Shown: positions 59,001 to 64,000 of the stretch, one piece after another
How the letters are laid out: each line of letters opens with the position of its first letter
Position numbering within the stretch: the stretch's first letter is position 1
Origin: Tridacna crocea
Lineage: Eukaryota; Mollusca; Bivalvia; Cardiida; Cardiidae
Length of the DNA stretch: 64,000 nt
Direction of reading: 5' to 3'
NCBI GenBank assembly: GCA_943736015.1
Contig: OX031065.1
Coordinates: forward strand, 47,966,992 to 48,030,991
Notes under the pieces: generated by a model
What the model was told of the DNA's origin: nothing
What the model saw: only the letters and a program-made list of their open reading frames with translations
Database searches by the model: none
Program-made: the position numbers and the translations under genes

Positions 59001-62000
59001 TTGACTTTGAATATAGCGATTTAATAGAAATTATTCCAAAGTTCCTACTATTATATTTCGAAACAATTACTTTAAGGTATACTAACACATACCAAATCCT
59101 TTGTCGAAACCAGCTTCGGATAGGAACCATTTATGATGGCGGAAAAGAAGTGTGCATTGATGAGCCTGTTGCACCGAAAAAACCTTGTTTAGTTTATTCC
59201 TACGGGTAAGCCACTTTACTATTTCTTTTAATATTTGGCATTTCATCTCAAGTAAGATCAAATAAAACCGAGTACATGAAGCTAAATCTGGTTTATCTGA
59301 AATGAAAACCGCCGATTGCAGAGCAAGTGCAATTGTTAGATACGTTTCCTTATATGTTAGTTTGCTGAGTACAGACACAAATCTGTGCACAACTTCTATT
59401 ATTATAAAGTCTAATGGTTTTAGGTCTTTACATTTTATCAGATGTAAACACAATTGAGGAATAAGAATTTCGCATATAGACATGAAATCTGATAGGAATT
59501 GGACATCTTCAGTCATGGAGAAAGAAAGGCCTGAAATCACCATTGTCAGAGCAGGTTTTATGTACAGAGTTCGTTAAATGTACTGAAACTGCAGATCTAC
59601 CATCTGACTGCACGTACGCAATCTATTCTTGTTCTATCTCCTGCTTTTGCCATATATGGTCATTTATGTCAGTGTCATTTCTTCTTTCCTAGGTCGAAAA
59701 ACAAATTTGATTTTGAATCGGACATCATTAGATGGTTTGGTTGCGAAGTTCATACATTTGACCCAAGGTAAATATCTTGATAACTGGTGCTTTCCAGATT
59801 TATCCTACCGCCGGAACTGATTTTTATTATTTCGACTTAAAGACAGATTTCGCTAGGTTTGTGCACAAAGATTTGAGAAGAGATTTGGAAATAGAGGAGT
59901 GAACCCACGGACAAAAAGTTAAAGAGTGTGAAACGATATCAAAATGGTCGTAAAGAAGTTAATTTTGGTCTGAACGCTTGGGCAATATATAGTCACACAT
60001 ATATCGTCACAAATGATAAGATATGGTGGATAAACGTACATGTGCAATATCTATAAAAAAAGAACGAAGAAGTATATATTTATACTTGGATAAATGTTTC
60101 TAAATTATGATATACATGTTTGTAAAAACCTTCAAAGGGGAGCCTAAAATCGGATCTTAGTTGTGAAACTTTTGAAAAAGATATCATAACGCCTGTCTAT
60201 GATGACATGTCAAACAACATACATACAACATGTACATGTAACAAACATTTTTCTTTTAGTATGAATCACATACCGAATGAACAGGTGAAAAACCCTCGTG
60301 GATGTAAGTTTCATCGAACAGGCTTATCCGACAAGACCACAGTCACAAAGAAAGGCTGGCAGCTTCAAACTCTAGGAAAGACAGTGAAAGACTTAAACCA
60401 CGAAAATGTTCGTAGACGAAACTGAATACTAAGTGTGTGTGTGAGAGAGCCATCACGTGTGAAAATAGGGGCTAAATGTAACAGCAAAAAATATCGACAC
60501 AGGTCAGATTGCGCAGTCCGCACACGATGACCTTGGTCGTAACTAAGTTAATGGACAATTTTCTTCGTGTCAAAGGATCAAAGATTATTACGTTTCCCAA
60601 GATAATACACAAAATGGCTGCCAAACACGATAAATTTTGTTGTTTGTTTTGTCTTCATATTAACATGTAATTAAAGACTTCTAAATGCGCGGACTGATTT
60701 GTTAAACCGACGAAAGAAAACGTCAGTACAGCGCTATAGCTTTTTTTTCTCGGAAAATTTACCATAGACCTGAGACGGTGCGGCGCACATTAATCCTAAA
60801 AATCATAAAAAAAAAGCTAACCGAAACGGGTCATTATTGATAACCACATTGTATTCTTTAAGATAAGATAAGATCATCGATGCTTTTTACCTAAAGCTTT
60901 TCGAATCACTTAGGCAGTGCTGCCATTTCATTGTCATTGATCTGCGATATGCAACGTCATTTGCAAATGAAGCTAAAAAATGGTGCAACCGAAAAGTTAA
61001 TCAAACAGTCAATGATCTGAAGTCTACTTGCTTTTAAGCTCACCTGAGCACAATGTGCTCAAGGGGAGCTTTTAGGATCATCCACTGTCCGTCGTCCGTC
61101 GTGCGTCGTCAACAATTCTTTAAACATCAACTTCTCCTAAACCGCAAGGCCAATTTGGACCAAACTTGGCTAGAATGTTCCTTGGGAGGTCCTCTTTAAA
61201 AATGTTCACAAAATTTGATTCCGTCAAAAACTCTGGTTGCCATGGCAACGAAATGGATTTTTTTAGGAAATTCTCTAAAAATTGTCTTCTCTGAAACCGC
61301 TGGTCAGATTTTAAAATAATTTCTCAGAGATGTTCTTTGGTTAACCCTTTTATGTTCGCGAAATTTTGATCCGTCAAGAAACATGGCTCTGGTGAATGGG
61401 GGCTACTTGCACTATATGGAAATGAAGAAATTCTTAAAAATTCTTCTCCTCTGAAACCGCTTATCACATTTCGAAATCATTTTACAGAGATATTCCTTGG
61501 TTGACCCTTTTCAAAATTTGTTCATGCAATTTCGATTAAAGAAACATGGCTCTGGTGAATGGGGGCTACTTGTACTATAAGGAAATGAAGAAATTCTTAA
61601 AAATTCTTCTTCTCTGGAACGGCTGGTCAGATTTCGAAATCATTTCATAGAGATGTTTCTTGGCTGACCCTTTTCAGAAGTTTTTCCTGAAATTTTGATT
61701 CGTCAAAAAACATGGCTCTGGTGAATGGGGGCTACTTGCACTGTTGAAATGAAGAAATTCTTAAAAGTTATTTTTCTCTCGAACGGCTGGTCAGATTTTG
61801 AAATAATTCCACAGAGATATTCCTTGGGTGACCCTTTTTAACAAATTGTTCATGAAATTTTGATTCGTCAAGAAACATGGCTCTGGTGAATGGGGGTTAC
61901 TTGCACTATATGGAAATGAAGAAATTCTTGAAAATACTTCTTCTCTGAAACGGCTGGTCAGTTTTGAAAATAATTCCACAGAAATGTTCCTTGAATGACC

Positions 62001-62820
62001 CTTTTCAAAATTGTTCACGAAATTTTGATTCATCAAGAAGCATGGCCCTGGTGAATGGGGGCTACTTGCACTGTACTGAAATTAAGAAACTCCTAAAAAT
62101 TCTTCTTTGCTGAAACTGCTGGTCAGATTTTGAAAGGACTTCTACCGATGTCCTTTTGAAATTTTGAAAATTGCTTGGCAAAAGAAGGATTTTGTTTCCA
62201 GTGTTTCAATACCTTAAAAAATGGCTATGGTCCTCTCAAAAATTCAGGTGAGCGATCCAGGGCCATCTTGGCCCTCTTGTTTACTTTCGCCGTCTCGGTA
62301 TATAATCATTGTACTGATTAAAGGACCGTTTTTCATGCTTTTATACGTTGCTTGAAGGAATCAAAATATATTCAAACTTCGAGATTCAACTGCAAAGGGA
62401 TCTTCACTGACTAATAATGTTTTAAGCATTCCGACATATTATAAGTGATACATGTATATTGTTTTTACCACAAAGAATCGAATATGCATTCATCATTTTT
62501 TTTTTGGCTTCTTTCAGAGAACCATAGATATTGTCAAAATGGACATAGAGGGATCAGAATGGCGGTCAATCAGTCAAATGATAGAAAGTGGTGATATCAA
62601 CCGAATCAAGCAACTTCAACTGGAGTTACATTTTCCACGCAAAGGAAAGAACTTTACAACCCATTTGGGTGTATTAAAGAAACTCTATGATTCTGGCTTC
62701 AGAGTGTTTAACCGAGAAAGTAACGTATTTTGTCCGAGTTGTAATGTGTTTAACGAGGAACTTGGGTACCAGATTTCGTACTTTGTCGAGATGTGCTATA
62801 TTAACTCGAATCTTCTTTAA
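40977..62820 (+). CDS. METTL24-like: METTL24-like methyltransferase, complete six-exon gene
   Basis: Coding exons are 40977-41073, 48582-48714, 59077-59205, 59693-59767, 60260-60407 and 62518-62820, joined by GT-AG introns in consistent phase to give 294 residues. Residues 8-28 form a hydrophobic signal anchor (LLILAIIIVATVLTFG) after a short basic N-terminus, so a type II Golgi/secretory membrane protein is expected. The C-terminal part matches the Methyltransf_21/FkbM-type fold of METTL24-like proteins: IYDGGKEVC (95-103), CLVYSYG (114-120, likely SAM-binding loop), FGCEVHTFDPS (135-145), GLSDKTT (166-172) and KMDIEGSEW (201-209). Length is a little short of human METTL24 (about 366 residues, from memory) but the domain is whole. 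SAM-dependent methylation is inferred from the family; the substrate is unknown. Orthology to METTL24 itself is less sure, since related genes are numerous in molluscs. Introns 1, 2 and 5 carry repeats. Confidence 0.88.
41385..41660. repeat. Motif-saturated repeat rich in AATCGTG, copy 1 (intron 1)
   Basis: Many words such as AATCGTG, CGTGATTA and CGATCA on both strands at 12-25 bp spacing. The left edge ATGTTCCCACTCTCACGATT partly mirrors the reverse complement of 45955-45975 (AGGTTCACACTGCCGCGAC). This and 45270-45975 may be the two ends of one element split by later insertions. Confidence 0.45.
42007..42865 (-). mobile_element. Helentron-like family A2, 5'-truncated copy (intron 1)
   Basis: Reverse orientation. 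42007-42035 is the 3' end (reverse: TTCAGGTGAGCGATTCAGGG, then CCCTCTTGT), with the hairpin loop deleted. Four array units follow (CAAAATCTGACCAGCGGTTT, AGTGCAAGTAGCCCCCATTC). The 5' hairpin terminus is missing. Confidence 0.6.
42956..43363. mobile_element. Small TIR element candidate (intron 1)
   Basis: The left end TCGCGAGCCAAGGTTGCGAT and the reverse complement of the right end TTCGCAAGCCAAGGCTGACG match over about 30 bp with a few differences. About 408 bp, no transposase. Flanks share ACATGTT..ATCATCA-like sequence, but no clean duplication. Confidence 0.45.
43618..45250 (-). mobile_element. Helentron-like element (family B2), intron 1
   Basis: The 3' end at low coordinate reads in reverse CCAGTGGAGCGATACAGGGC, hairpin GGGCCATCATGGCCC, TCTTGT. 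The 5' end at 45250 reads in reverse TTTTTAGCTCCACTGGCC and contains CCGTCCGTCCGTCCGTCC. The array of about seven units (44040-45100) shares CATGTAAAACTTGTGACCCC and TTGGTAGCCCTAGGCC with 33175-34955. A stretch at 43659-44000 starting TTTTTAACCCTTTACCACAC is unlike the array and may be a nested insertion. Confidence 0.7.
45270..45600. repeat. Motif-saturated repeat rich in AATCGTA/CGATCC (intron 1)
   Basis: Similar to 41385-41660 in word composition (TATCGGATCGG, AATGGATCGTATACG). It continues after the SINE as 45878-45975 (GCGAATCGTGGCGCTCGTAA). It is probably the right part of the same element. Confidence 0.4.
45621..45877 (-). mobile_element. tRNA-derived SINE with 12-bp target duplication (intron 1)
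   Basis: GTATCATCTCGT at 45621-45632 and 45866-45877 bounds the element. On the minus strand the head reads CCTGTGTGGCTCAGTGGTAA, an excellent A box, and CCCAGGTTCGAGCCTC, an excellent B box. The 3' part has GGCGTAAAACACCATTC and a CAAA-repeat tail. The tail-proximal region is related to the SINE at 19160-19460. Confidence 0.8.
45878..46700. other. Intron 1 sequence with one tRNA-like remnant
   Basis: 45878-45975 belongs to the AATCGTG-rich repeat. At about 46494-46560 GGGTAGCGAAGTGGCTGGAT and TCGTAGGTCCGAATTCCAC resemble A and B boxes of a degraded tRNA-derived sequence. The acceptor stem does not pair well. Nothing else is identified. Confidence 0.4.
46701..46902. mobile_element. Family A MITE, CCCAAAC subtype, with shortened palindrome
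   Basis: TTAACCCTTTCCCAAATAATC to TTGTCGTTTGGGAAAAGGTTAA; 202 bp. GAGAAAAGGAGAAAATGCTG is present but most of its complement is deleted after CCAGCTACC. The right half keeps GTCGTCTGCAAATGCTTTC. Confidence 0.75.
46899..47110. mobile_element. Family A MITE, old copy sharing a TTAA with its neighbour
   Basis: It begins at the previous element's right TTAA and has AAAACATTTGCAAATGACGA and TATTTTCTCCTTTTCTCGTAA. The right terminus is lost. Confidence 0.45.
47155..47345. mobile_element. Family A MITE, old copy
   Basis: TCTTACCAAACAAACAAATTG, GGACTGGTCGACAATGAAAG and CATTTTCCCCTTTTCCCATT follow the family order. The left half of the palindrome is deleted. It ends near CTTGGGACTTATTGGTA. Confidence 0.5.
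47605..48531 (-). mobile_element. Fossil Ty3/Gypsy gag fragment, intron 1
   Basis: Minus-strand translation gives a capsid-like segment (PKLSLFYGEDNKGEV, ILRRSV-type helix region, FYSCQQLPLDTKV) typical of Gypsy gag in invertebrates. Downstream, near 47700-47650, is a degraded zinc-knuckle region. The piece is broken in several places and has no LTR. Its 5' edge lies only 50 bp before exon 2 of the host gene. It is antisense to the gene and may or may not come from the same insertion as the pol fossil at 50050-52560. Confidence 0.7.
48582..48714 (+). CDS. METTL24-like: METTL24-like exon 2: lumenal stem region
   Basis: 133 bp preceded by a strong pyrimidine tract (TTCTTCTCTTCTTCTTTCAG) and followed by GTAAGT. 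It encodes residues 33-77, including LRIPQYYEKDVVGKETLLL and an amphipathic LDKINALNISAVLALIH. NIS is a possible N-glycosylation site. It lies between retroelement fossils 50 bp upstream and about 1.3 kb downstream. Confidence 0.8.
48715..49506. other. Intron 2 start; MITE fragment at 48896-48955
   Basis: AAAATTTAGACCGGTCAAAT and TTGAAAGCATTTGCAGACGA at 48896-48940 are a half family A MITE. A 64-codon minus-strand frame at 48984-49178 has no recognised domain. Otherwise unassigned. Confidence 0.45.
49507..49870 (+). mobile_element. LINE ORF2 C-terminal fragment (intron 2)
   Basis: The plus-strand frame encodes NKRTDLSHLRFSLHKLLIEI, then GRQ...RRQRICCI. In the next frame it continues EDEYHRVLVCPVVYTDIR. 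This order (basic helix with HKL.IE.GR, then C-x-C...EDE-H...CP-Y) is the C-terminal Cys/His region after the RT of several invertebrate non-LTR retrotransposons. A one-base frameshift separates the two halves, and no RT core lies upstream, as expected for a 5'-truncated copy. The clade cannot be assigned. Confidence 0.65.
50050..52560 (-). mobile_element. Fossil Ty3/Gypsy pol: RT, RNase H and integrase (intron 2)
   Basis: Minus-strand translation shows an RT region with the catalytic-type YLDDVNIFS near 51950, then HVDKVNGIKTDPAKTKKV near 51800-51740 at the RT/RNase H junction. An integrase C-terminal part with HSPYELIFGRYTKLPID lies near 50145-50095. The domain order is normal for Gypsy pol. 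It is heavily broken (many interruptions), so it is old. LTRs and gag are not contiguous. It is antisense to the host gene. Confidence 0.75.
52561..53372. other. Intron 2, no recognised feature
   Basis: The first 300 bp may still be retroelement-derived. No clear domain beyond it. Confidence 0.35.
53373..53501. repeat. Two-copy tandem repeat, about 64 bp unit
   Basis: CCAAAAATAACATAAATCTA begins each copy and CTTTAAGAATAAACT ends it, with only a few differences between copies. Confidence 0.75.
54539..55493 (-). mobile_element. Helentron-like family A2, reverse orientation
   Basis: The 3' end at 54539 reads in reverse CAGGTGAGCAATCCAGGGCC, a hairpin with a damaged arm, then CTCTTGT. The 5' end at 55493 reads in reverse AGCTCATCTTAGCACAATGT, with hairpin TTAGCAC-AAT-GTGCTAA in place of the usual GAGCAC/GTGCTC. 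There are four array units with GACCCCAGGGGCATCATATG-like text shared with 35934-37915. Confidence 0.7.
55495..55590. repeat. Poly-A and (CACATC)n/(CA)n simple repeat
   Basis: An A-run at 55494-55512, then CACATCCACATCCACATCC and CACACACA-type repeats to about 55586. Confidence 0.85.
55696..56812 (+). mobile_element. Helentron-like family B2, plus orientation
   Basis: 5' TTTTAGCTCCACTGGTGGAA, hairpin-rich start and GTCCGTCGTGTGTCTGTCCG. Five to six array units with AGGGCTACCAAATTTGGCAT. 3' end GCCAGTGGCACGATACAGGG, hairpin GGGCCGTCATGGCCC, then TCTTGTG. It lies inside the 53525-57765 element. Confidence 0.7.
56700..57060. repeat. Segmental direct duplication including an element end
   Basis: 56700-56860 and 56905-57060 match, covering the last part of the family B2 element, its 3' end and the flank beyond (ATATCCCATATTGCA / ATATCCCCTATTGCA). 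Duplication of flank plus element end points to local tandem duplication after insertion. Confidence 0.55.
57766..58137. other. Intron 2, no recognised feature
   Basis: No domain or element structure. Confidence 0.4.
58138..58480. repeat. Degenerate minisatellite, about 60-70 bp unit
   Basis: Words such as CTGACAAATATTGC, GCAGTAAATCATTGTGTGC and TGTCTCTTACTGTCTGACAA recur five or six times with strong divergence. Confidence 0.5.
58481..59076. other. Intron 2 end, no recognised feature
   Basis: Includes the branch-point/acceptor region for exon 3. The frame at 58997 that reads into exon 3 is treated as intronic because of phase. Confidence 0.4.
59077..59205 (+). CDS. METTL24-like: METTL24-like exon 3: start of methyltransferase domain
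   Basis: The acceptor TACTTTAAG gives the one base needed to complete Gln77, and GGGTAAGC supplies the donor. It encodes YTNTYQILCRNQLRIG, then IYDGGKEVCIDEP and KKPCLVYSYG. The open frame extends upstream to 58997, but only this acceptor keeps phase with exon 2. Confidence 0.85.
59206..59692 (+). other. METTL24-like: Intron 3 of the METTL24-like gene
   Basis: 487 bp, GTAAGC...TTTCCTAG. A 153-codon minus-strand frame (59082-59543) spans most of it and the antisense of exon 3. It has no known domain and is not called as a gene. Confidence 0.7.
59693..59767 (+). CDS. METTL24-like: METTL24-like exon 4
   Basis: 75 bp between TTTCCTAG and GTAAAT. It encodes SKNKFDFESDIIRWFGCEVH then TFDP, the segment that in this family holds the acidic residue expected to contact SAM. 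Phase 2 on both sides. Confidence 0.88.
59768..60259 (+). other. METTL24-like: Intron 4 of the METTL24-like gene
   Basis: 492 bp, GTAAAT...TTCTTTTAG. No repeat recognised. Confidence 0.7.
60260..60407 (+). CDS. METTL24-like: METTL24-like exon 5
   Basis: The acceptor TTCTTTTAG is clear. It encodes MNHIPNEQV, GCKFHRTGLSDKT and KKGWQLQTLGKTVKDLNHEN. The only phase-compatible donor is AAT|GTTCGT, which is weak; the alternative GTAGAC four bases on breaks the frame with exon 6. Confidence 0.82.
60408..61036 (+). other. METTL24-like: Intron 5, repeat-free first part
   Basis: About 630 bp with no recognised element before the family A2 insertion. Confidence 0.5.
61037..62280 (+). mobile_element. 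Helentron-like family A2, intact ends (intron 5)
   Basis: 5' AGCTCACCTGAGCACAATGT with hairpin GAGCAC-AAT-GTGCTC and GTCCGTCGTCCGTCGTGCG. The body is six units of about 165 bp (61260-62150) like those of 38535-40289. 3' CAGGTGAGCGATCCAGGGCC, hairpin GGGCC-ATCTT-GGCCC, then TCTTGT. It lies in the same orientation as the gene, 238 bp upstream of the last exon. Confidence 0.8.
62518..62820 (+). CDS. METTL24-like: METTL24-like terminal exon
   Basis: It starts after GGCTTCTTTCAG and encodes RTIDIVKMDIEGSEWRSIS, then LQLELHFPRKGKNF and a cysteine pair (FCPSC) near the end, finishing ...CYINSNLL. The stop TAA (62818-62820) forms the last three bases of the TTAA left terminus of a MITE. Confidence 0.9.
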   Translation, partial: RTIDIVKMDIEGSEWRSISQMIESGDINRIKQLQLELHFPRKGKNFTTHLGVLKKLYDSGFRVFNRESNVFCPSCNVFNEELGYQISYFVEMCYINSNLL

Positions 62821-63036
62821 CCCTTTACCGCAGAACTCTGAGTTTTAAGGAAAAAAGGCTTATGAAAACACTTAAGGAAAAGAAGAAAATGCTGGTGACC
62901 AGCATTTTTTCCTTTTCCCAAAAAGTTTTGTACTCCTTCACTGGATACGACCCTTCATTTCAGTAACATTTAATTGTTGTCTGCAAATGCTTTAATTTTG
63001 ACCCATCTTGAATCTTGTCGTTTGGTAATGAGTGAA
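62817..63036. mobile_element. Family A MITE fused to the end of the METTL24-like gene
   Basis: The left end is TTAACCCTTTACCGCAGAAC, whose TTAA contains the host stop codon. The palindrome (about 62875-62925) keeps GGAAAAGAAGAAAATGCTGG and its complement. The right half has TTGTCTGCAAATGCTTTAAT and ends GTCGTTTGGTAATGAGTGAA, a diverged right terminus. 220 bp. If transcribed, it begins the 3' UTR. Confidence 0.75.
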
Positions 63037-63540
63037 AGAAAGATGTTTACGCATAGGCACTTAAGATCCTCGCAAATGAGCACGACAGCATTTCCAAGTT
63101 CAAATATTTTCTGTTTATCCGCTACAATACTAATCAACTGTTCTTCATAATTAATGTTCAAACTCTAACATTAAAGGTACATCTGTTCTCGTTTTTAGCC
63201 ATCCTTTAACCCTTTTTATCTTTATGTTGTCAAACTTTAATCATTCTTGAATTTCCATGTCAAATGTTGCTCCTGGCGATTGCAAGGTAGCATACATTAC
63301 GACCGAGAGGCCATCAAAGAACTACCTGATGTAATGCTTCCTGTTTTAGCTTTTCGATATATATGTATGTATTTTATCCCTCAAACTATATACATAGTTA
63401 ATTTATCTATCTGTTCGAAGCTAACTCAATCTGAACCATTCTACAAACTATGAAAAATTTACAGCTTTACCATCCCTGGTTCTTCTTACAAACAAAGTCA
63501 GTAACAAAGAAACAATTAAACAAATGCATAGCTAAAAAAT
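63037..63540. other. No recognisable feature
   Basis: Downstream flank of the METTL24-like gene. No clear polyadenylation signal could be tied to the transcript. Confidence 0.4.
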
Positions 63541-63612
63541 AAACCACATCTGGCGGGATTCGAACCCATGGCAGACAAGACCAAGACAATAACCACCGAG
63601 CCAAAGAGATAT
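63541..63612 (-). other. tRNA-like remnant
   Basis: On the minus strand, TTTGGCTCGGTGGTTATTG (A-box-like) and CATGGGTTCGAATCCCGCC (good B box) are spaced as in a tRNA. Acceptor and T stems do not pair fully, so it is a tRNA pseudogene or SINE head rather than a functional tRNA. Confidence 0.45.
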
Positions 63613-63639
63613 AGATCTCCCGAACGCAATTATAAGGTA

Positions 63640-64000
63640 TTTTACTATATACCTAGTAGTGAAATCCTTGAATTTCCCAGTGTAATAATTTTGATTTATT
63701 TCATGCTTTCCGGTGGGATATCGAGAAATAGCAGTGAAAATATTTTTCGATCGTACACTGGTACCACCAGTGAAAATACCGATTTTCACGAGCTTGTTGG
63801 CTAGGTAAATTGCTCGAGCCTAACAACCAGATGGGAAATATGACGTCATATACCTTACATTTCTCCCGCTTGACGTAACGTTGCTATGCGGGAGGGGTAC
63901 GCCACGGGGAATGAGGGAAAAGAATTGTACTGAATTTTGATAAAGCTCCTCCCAGAAAGGGTTAAAAGCATGAAATAAATAGAATATTTGTTTTTTTCGG
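63640..64000. mobile_element. Left arm of a further long inverted-repeat element, cut by the window end
   Basis: 63640-63690 matches the outer module of the 14164-14990 repeat (TATATACCTAGTAGTGAAAT, GAATTTCCCAGTGTAATAA). From about 63697 the sequence follows 18061-18370 (CATGCTTTCCGGTGGGATAT, ATGACGTCATATACC, GGGAGGGGTACGCCACGGGG) to the last base. The two modules are joined here in an order not seen elsewhere in the window. Confidence 0.7.

Noticed and set aside
58997-59076. In-frame upstream extension of METTL24-like exon 3
   Set aside because: Starting the exon earlier breaks phase with exon 2, and an AG acceptor at 59075-59076 gives a consistent join and a family-like N-terminal segment.
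63541-63612. Functional tRNA gene
   Set aside because: A and B boxes are present, but the acceptor and T stems cannot be paired convincingly, so only a tRNA-like remnant is listed.
1-64000. CRISPR array or prokaryotic operon structure
   Set aside because: Tandem repeats here have long degenerate units without uniform spacers, and the one gene is intron-split, so the window is eukaryotic.

Overview
The window is eukaryotic, AT-rich and dominated by repeats. The repeat types (arrays of degenerate 165-180 bp units closed by short hairpins, runs of GTCCGTCGT, tRNA-headed SINEs with a common tail, TTAA-flanked palindromic MITEs) suggest a marine bivalve mollusc, probably a heterodont clam. That assignment is inference from repeat style, not from a database match.

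One host gene can be read with confidence. It is a six-exon, plus-strand gene from 40977 to 62820 encoding a 294-residue type II membrane protein of the METTL24-like (Methyltransf_21/FkbM-type) methyltransferase family. All five introns join in compatible phase. Introns 1 and 2 (7.5 and 10.4 kb) are packed with transposons. The stop codon lies inside the TTAA left terminus of a MITE, which forms the start of the 3' flank.

From 1 to 26 kb there is no convincing host gene. This part holds a foldback-like element with motif-saturated arms (1.2-3.7 kb), a Helentron-like element with a GC hairpin (4.2-5.7 kb), a 3-copy tandem repeat, a cluster of five TTAA elements (6.37-7.63 kb), a decayed transposase tail, two large nested inverted-repeat structures (14.1-15.0 and 18.1-19.0 kb), SINEs, and an array with repeated AGGTCAAGGTCA cores (22.7-24.0 kb).

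From 26 to 41 kb there is a broken Ty3/Gypsy gag-protease-RT fossil on the minus strand (26.2-28.4 kb), a GAGCTGG minisatellite with a 302-bp higher-order repeat (29.9-30.9 kb), three large Helentron-like elements (33.2-35.0, 35.9-37.9, 38.5-40.3 kb) and a MITE with 9-bp target duplications (35.0-35.35 kb).

Within the gene, exon 2 sits between Gypsy fossils: a gag piece ends 50 bp upstream of it and a pol piece lies in intron 2, both antisense to the gene. Intron 2 also carries a LINE tail and an apparent 4.2 kb terminal-inverted-repeat element with two Helentron-like insertions. The window ends inside another copy of the long inverted repeat seen at 18-19 kb.

The most interesting unexplained structure is shared by four otherwise unrelated repeat families. 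Each has a 5' end that is the inverted complement of a motif just inside the 3' end, a 3' hairpin and a terminal CTTGTT-like sequence, and the paired ends differ together between families. About twenty MITE copies also keep a long central palindrome in which symmetric substitutions occur.
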